Shown here piece after piece: positions 60,713 to 64,000 of a stretch of DNA of 64,000 nucleotides. Numbering within the stretch: the stretch's first letter is position 1; the number at the start of each line of letters is the position of its first letter. The position numbers were made by a program, and so were the translations under genes. Source of the stretch: Lentisphaerae bacterium GWF2_50_93 (lineage in GTDB: Bacteria > Verrucomicrobiota > Lentisphaeria > Victivallales > GWF2-50-93); assembly GCA_001804815.1 (NCBI GenBank), contig MHBI01000092.1, positions 177,090 to 241,089 on the forward strand, read 5' to 3'. Under the pieces are notes generated by a model. It did not search any database. It was not told the DNA's origin and saw only the letters and a list, made by a program, of their open reading frames with translations.

Positions 60713-62242
60713 ATGAACAGCAGACTGGCAGTCTCTCCGCTATCCAGAACAGTTGCAATTGTTTTTGCTGCTACAATGTTTTCAAGTTTAAGTGGTGTTG
60801 CACAGGAGAAGGAAAAGGAAATGAAGAAAACAGACGAATTCTCAAAGGAAGGTCTTGTCCTGTGGCTTGATGCGGCAGATGTGTCGACAATCACCAAGGA
60901 TGAGAATGGAGCTGTCAGCGCATGGAAGGACAAGTCCGGACAGGGGCATGATGCCGTTGCCAAGGAATCTAAATACGGCCCGAAGCTTATTGAAAAAGGG
61001 ATGAATGAAAAACCTGTGATCCGCTTCAGCGATCCGGCATATCTGGAAATACCTGAAATCCGGGATGCAAAAGGACCGGTGTCGGTGTTTGTCGTGTCGC
61101 AAAGGGGCAAGGATCAGTCTTCTGACAGGAAATGGCAGCGACTTATCTCATCGAGCGATCCATCCCTCAAGGCCGACAACAAGGGGACCGGATTCTGCAT
61201 GTGCGCGACCCAGGAGGGGAAGGAATATCAGGCGACAGTCATCGACATGCTGGAGGACGGCAAGAAAATTAGTACTGTCATGCTCGGAAGATCGGCTGAC
61301 GGGGGAAACATTCTGAAAGGCGACATAGCCGAGCTGCTTGTGTTCGACCGGCCGTTCATTGCCGAGGATCCGATCCAGAGCGTGCTCCAGTACCTTTCCA
61401 AGAAATGGGGTGCGAAGATCGCAAGGGAGTCGCAGGGATGGACGCGGACAGGCGGACTCGGTAAGACGCCAGAGAGGAAAAACGAGCTCTATCCGCTTTC
61501 CGACCAGGACAACAAGTCTGAATGGGTGAAATACGAAGTCATGTGGGACGAGTTCGAAGGGGACAAGCTTGATCAGGCGAAGTGGTGGGACCACAATCCG
61601 CGCTGGCTCGGGCGCGAACCTGCGCTGTTCAGGCCCAGCAATGTCGAAGTCAAGGACGGCAAATTGCATCTGACCACGAGGGTGGAGGAAGTCCCGAAAG
61701 CCCCGAAGGGATACAACACCTTTACCTCTGCCGCGGTCCAGAGCAGGACGCTTGTAAGGCATGGATACTTCGAGATCAAGGCGAAGGCGATGAAGTCGCA
61801 CGGTTCGAGCGCGTTCTGGTTCTACTACCATGACGAGAAGGAACACACGGAGATCGATGTGTTCGAAATCGGAGGAGGGGCCCCGGGATTCGAGCGGAAA
61901 TACAATATGAACCTGCATGTATTCAGGAAGCCCAATGACAAAAAGCACTGGAGCCGCGGGAGTATATGGAATTCACCGTTTGATTTCGCCGACGACTACC
62001 ACGTCTACGGACTGGAATGGGGCGAAAATGAAGTAGTCTTCTATGTCGACGGAGTTCCGGTGCACAAGGACAAGAACACGGACTGGAACCAGGCGCTGAC
62101 CTTGAATTTCGACAGCGAGACGATGCCGACGTGGTTCGGCATGCCTGATCCGAAGGATCTGCCGTCGACGTTCAGCATCGAGTACTGCAGGGCATGGAAG
62201 AAGAAGGACAGGATGGAGGCGCCGATCCCGGGGTTCAAATAG
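60713..62242 (+). CDS. Secreted LamG-GH16-type glycosidase
   Basis: A 509-residue secreted enzyme. The signal peptide ends at SGVAQE (about 31). Residues 45-235 look like a LamG/concanavalin-type domain (LVLWLDAADVSTITKDENG, AVSAWKDKSGQGHDAVAKES). Residues 265-500 are GH16: YEVMWDEFEGDKLDQAKWW, then the catalytic HTEIDVFEIGGGAP with Glu380, Asp382 and Glu385, and FADDYHVYGLEWGENEVVFY. The GH16 part resembles kappa-carrageenase, porphyranase and beta-agarase members, which act on marine galactans. AAGGAG 8 bases upstream supports the start. Confidence 0.85.
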   Translation: MNSRLAVSPLSRTVAIVFAATMFSSLSGVAQEKEKEMKKTDEFSKEGLVLWLDAADVSTITKDENGAVSAWKDKSGQGHDAVAKESKYGPKLIEKGMNEKPVIRFSDPAYLEIPEIRDAKGPVSVFVVSQRGKDQSSDRKWQRLISSSDPSLKADNKGTGFCMCATQEGKEYQATVIDMLEDGKKISTVMLGRSADGGNILKGDIAELLVFDRPFIAEDPIQSVLQYLSKKWGAKIARESQGWTRTGGLGKTPERKNELYPLSDQDNKSEWVKYEVMWDEFEGDKLDQAKWWDHNPRWLGREPALFRPSNVEVKDGKLHLTTRVEEVPKAPKGYNTFTSAAVQSRTLVRHGYFEIKAKAMKSHGSSAFWFYYHDEKEHTEIDVFEIGGGAPGFERKYNMNLHVFRKPNDKKHWSRGSIWNSPFDFADDYHVYGLEWGENEVVFYVDGVPVHKDKNTDWNQALTLNFDSETMPTWFGMPDPKDLPSTFSIEYCRAWKKKDRMEAPIPGFK

Positions 62243-62247
62243 AAATG

Positions 62248-62297
62248 AACATCGAACATCCAATCCTCCTGAGGAGGAAACATCCAACATCGAATAG
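62248..62297. repeat. AACATCGAACA-type repeat
   Basis: AACATCGAACATCCAATCCT with CCTGAGGAGGAAAC, then ATCCAACATCGAATA: the ends AACATCGAA recur, giving a composite direct repeat. A diverged copy is at 49967. Confidence 0.6.
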
Positions 62298-62312
62298 GAA
62301 ATAAAATAATAA

Positions 62313-62394
62313 AAGAACATGCCTCACGGCATTGACTACAAACGAATTATAAATTGGGATTTTGTTGGTAGTTAAGCTCGTAAGAGCTGTTCTT
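62313..62394. repeat. Outward-facing REP pair, GTAGTTAAGCTCG class
   Basis: AAGAACATGCCTCACGGCAT continues to TGACTAC; after a spacer GTAGTTAAGCTCGTAAGAGC continues to TGTTCTT. Same plan as 51871-51956. Confidence 0.7.
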
Positions 62395-62447
62395 TAGCAG
62401 GTTTGAATAAGTGATGTCCCAACGTTGAAACAGGAAATTGATGTAAC

Positions 62448-63215
62448 ATGATGAAAAATAAAATTGGAAATCCTCCTTCGCAAGACCTACGGCGGACAGG
62501 ATGGAAATTGGAAATCGGAAATGAGTTTACGCTCATTGAACTACTCGTGGTGATCGCGATCATCGCAATTCTTGCAGCGATGCTTCTGCCGGCGTTGCAA
62601 ACCGCGAGGAAGACTGCCAAGTCGGTCGTCTGCCTGGGCAATCTCAAGCAGGCTTATACGGCCGGATTGGAATATGGCAGCGATTTCGACAACCTGATGC
62701 ACCTGAAAGGCCAGACCACCATATTCGAATCAGACGGGGTCAACCGTTATTATGACTGGGCAAGGCCGCTGACGAAAATGGGGTATTTGACAACATCCAG
62801 CTTATACCAGATGGGGGGCTGTCCCACCGGCAAGCTCCCCTATGCCTGGAATGCAGGTTACGGGGTGTCTATGTCTCCCAACAATACAGATAATCCTGTT
62901 ACAGAGATCTCTTCCGGCGGCTGGTATGTAATGCGCAGTCTTTTACGGCTGCGGAAGCCGGATAAATGCCCATATATAAGCGATTCAGCATGCACTTGGA
63001 GCACCAACACCAGCGGCCAGTACTGGGAAATCACCTGGGACAGCAGTTTCGGATTCGGGCTGGGGCTAAGGCATTTCAGGAAGGCGAACAGCGCGTTCTT
63101 TGACGGCCACGCGGAAAGTCTGCCCGCAAGCGGACCGGACAGCATCAGAAGCAGGGGAATTACCAATACCGGATACATAGTCGAGGACAATAAGTTCGCC
63201 AGAATAACTTTTTAA
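62448..63215 (+). CDS. Pseudopilin-like protein with H-x9-DG motif
   Basis: A 255-residue protein like the one at 30892. A 26-residue leader (MMKNKIGNPPSQDLRRTGWK and LEIGNE) precedes FTLIELLVVIAIIAILAAML, then LLPALQTARKTAKSVVCLGN with the usual Cys-x-x-Asn-x-K-Q. The C-terminal motif HFRKANSAFFDGHAE fits H-x9-DG. The leader DNA is repeat-like (GGAAATTGGAAATCGGAAAT). Two adjacent Met codons begin it. No strong ribosome site is seen. It lies between two GH16 genes; its function is unknown. Confidence 0.85.
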   Translation: MMKNKIGNPPSQDLRRTGWKLEIGNEFTLIELLVVIAIIAILAAMLLPALQTARKTAKSVVCLGNLKQAYTAGLEYGSDFDNLMHLKGQTTIFESDGVNRYYDWARPLTKMGYLTTSSLYQMGGCPTGKLPYAWNAGYGVSMSPNNTDNPVTEISSGGWYVMRSLLRLRKPDKCPYISDSACTWSTNTSGQYWEITWDSSFGFGLGLRHFRKANSAFFDGHAESLPASGPDSIRSRGITNTGYIVEDNKFARITF

Positions 63216-63259
63216 ATGCGACAAAGGTTTGCTTTAACCACAACAGACAGGAGTACATT

Positions 63260-64000
63260 ATGAAATCTGAAGGAATTGATTTTTTACCTCTCCCGGAGGG
63301 AAAAATTTTCACAGCGATAAAACTTTCTGCTGTGTTTGCCATCTTTGCGGTTATGACTGCGTCCGCCGGTGCCGAAACAGTCCCTGGGGAAATATCTCCC
63401 AAGCCCGCACAGGCCGGGACGGCTCCCGCCGACCCCGTCCCCGTACTTGTCAAGCCTGAAGGTCAGGAGTTTGTCCTGCTGAAGAACTGGACATTCGGCA
63501 ACAAACGTCCGGACGCGACGATCCGGGACAAGACCGATCTTGATCGCGAATTCCGCTACCGCTACATCTGGGAGAAAGGCACCTTGGACAAGTTCAAGAC
63601 GTCATGGTCGTACCATCGCGATTATCCCGAGGGCGATCCCAGGTCGCTGCACGTCTTTGGAGAGAACACCTTGACGCTCAAGGGGCGTATTCCGCCAGGT
63701 GGAGGCCTTCGCGACCGCGGCATCGAGTCCGGCCTGCTGCGGGCCAAGTTCCCGATGGAGCCCGGCATGTATATCGAGATGCGCGCCAGGCTTCCCGGCG
63801 GCGTCGGCGTCTGGCCGAACTTCTGGCTCGAACAGGGTATAGAACATCCCGACGGCAAGATCACCGTGCATTCCAAGGTCATGTCGGAGATTGACATCTT
63901 CGAATTCTTCAACTGGGACGGCCGCCCGGAGACGAGGATCATCGTCTGCAACACCCATCCGTGGGGCGGAAAAGAGGCCCACGGCAATCCGCACGACATC
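63260..64000 (+). CDS. GH16-type glycosidase, truncated by the window edge
   Basis: At least 247 codons are open to the last base. The start ATG 63260 has CAGGAG 5 bases upstream. A hydrophobic signal (IKLSAVFAIFAVMTASAGA, about residues 20-38) indicates export. The GH16 domain shows IESGLLRAKFPMEPGMYIEM, GGVGVWPNFWLEQG and the catalytic MSEIDIFEFFNW with Glu210, Asp212 and Glu215. The C-terminus lies beyond the window. It probably adds a fourth GH16 enzyme to the same locus. Confidence 0.85.
   Translation, partial: MKSEGIDFLPLPEGKIFTAIKLSAVFAIFAVMTASAGAETVPGEISPKPAQAGTAPADPVPVLVKPEGQEFVLLKNWTFGNKRPDATIRDKTDLDREFRYRYIWEKGTLDKFKTSWSYHRDYPEGDPRSLHVFGENTLTLKGRIPPGGGLRDRGIESGLLRAKFPMEPGMYIEMRARLPGGVGVWPNFWLEQGIEHPDGKITVHSKVMSEIDIFEFFNWDGRPETRIIVCNTHPWGGKEAHGNPHDI

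Noticed and set aside
1..64000. tRNA or rRNA genes
   Set aside because: No cloverleaf-like stretch with a T-loop GTTCRANNC and acceptor pairing, and no rRNA signature, was noticed on either strand; a covariance search could not be run.

Overview
The window looks like a chromosomal segment of an anaerobic, polysaccharide-degrading bacterium of the PVC group, most likely Lentisphaerota or Kiritimatiellota. This is inferred from four things: two pseudopilin-like genes with the TLIELLVVIAI helix and an H-x9-DG motif, many sulfatases and glycoside hydrolases, several uroporphyrinogen-decarboxylase-like genes, and a glycyl radical enzyme with its activase. No rRNA, tRNA, CRISPR array or transposase gene was found.

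Layout. 0.1-4.6 kb: a Gfo/Idh oxidoreductase, a sulfatase, a GNAT remnant, a YaiI-type protein and a TIM-barrel protein. 4.7-6.7 kb: an exported rubrerythrin next to a membrane flavocytochrome. 6.9-16.1 kb is a heme and cytochrome locus. ResB and CcsA (cytochrome c maturation system II) and two alternative-heme-pathway genes lie on the minus strand: AhbC and an AhbD-AhbA-AhbB fusion. Divergent from them is a nine-heme secreted cytochrome carrying six BACON-like repeats. Paired palindromes sit upstream of both divergent promoters. 16.4-25.7 kb: a thioredoxin-like protein, a slipin, a secreted unknown, an AraC regulator with a UroD-like gene, and a membrane HEAT-repeat protein.

25.8-64 kb is a carbohydrate locus. 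It holds GH94 and GH28 with a divergent LacI regulator, a pseudopilin, an SGNH hydrolase, four GH16-type enzymes (one cut by the window edge), two large agarase-like clan GH-A paralogues, GH26, a CE4 deacetylase, a GH130 phosphorylase with its own LacI regulator, and an IclR-led operon with three sulfatases and a UroD-like protein. A glycyl radical enzyme and activase sit among the hydrolases. The natural reading is secreted depolymerisation and desulfation of a sulfated, partly methylated or acetylated (algal-type) polysaccharide, phosphorolysis of oligosaccharides inside the cell, and anaerobic radical chemistry on a product. The substrate is inference.

Almost every intergenic gap holds short hairpin repeats whose outer ends read GTAG/CTAC, or GGAG in a minority. 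They often come as inverted pairs, the architecture of REP/REPIN elements. Several stem families share that frame. Some copies supply the stop codon of the preceding gene and some abut the Shine-Dalgarno sequence of the next. No RAYT transposase is present in the window.
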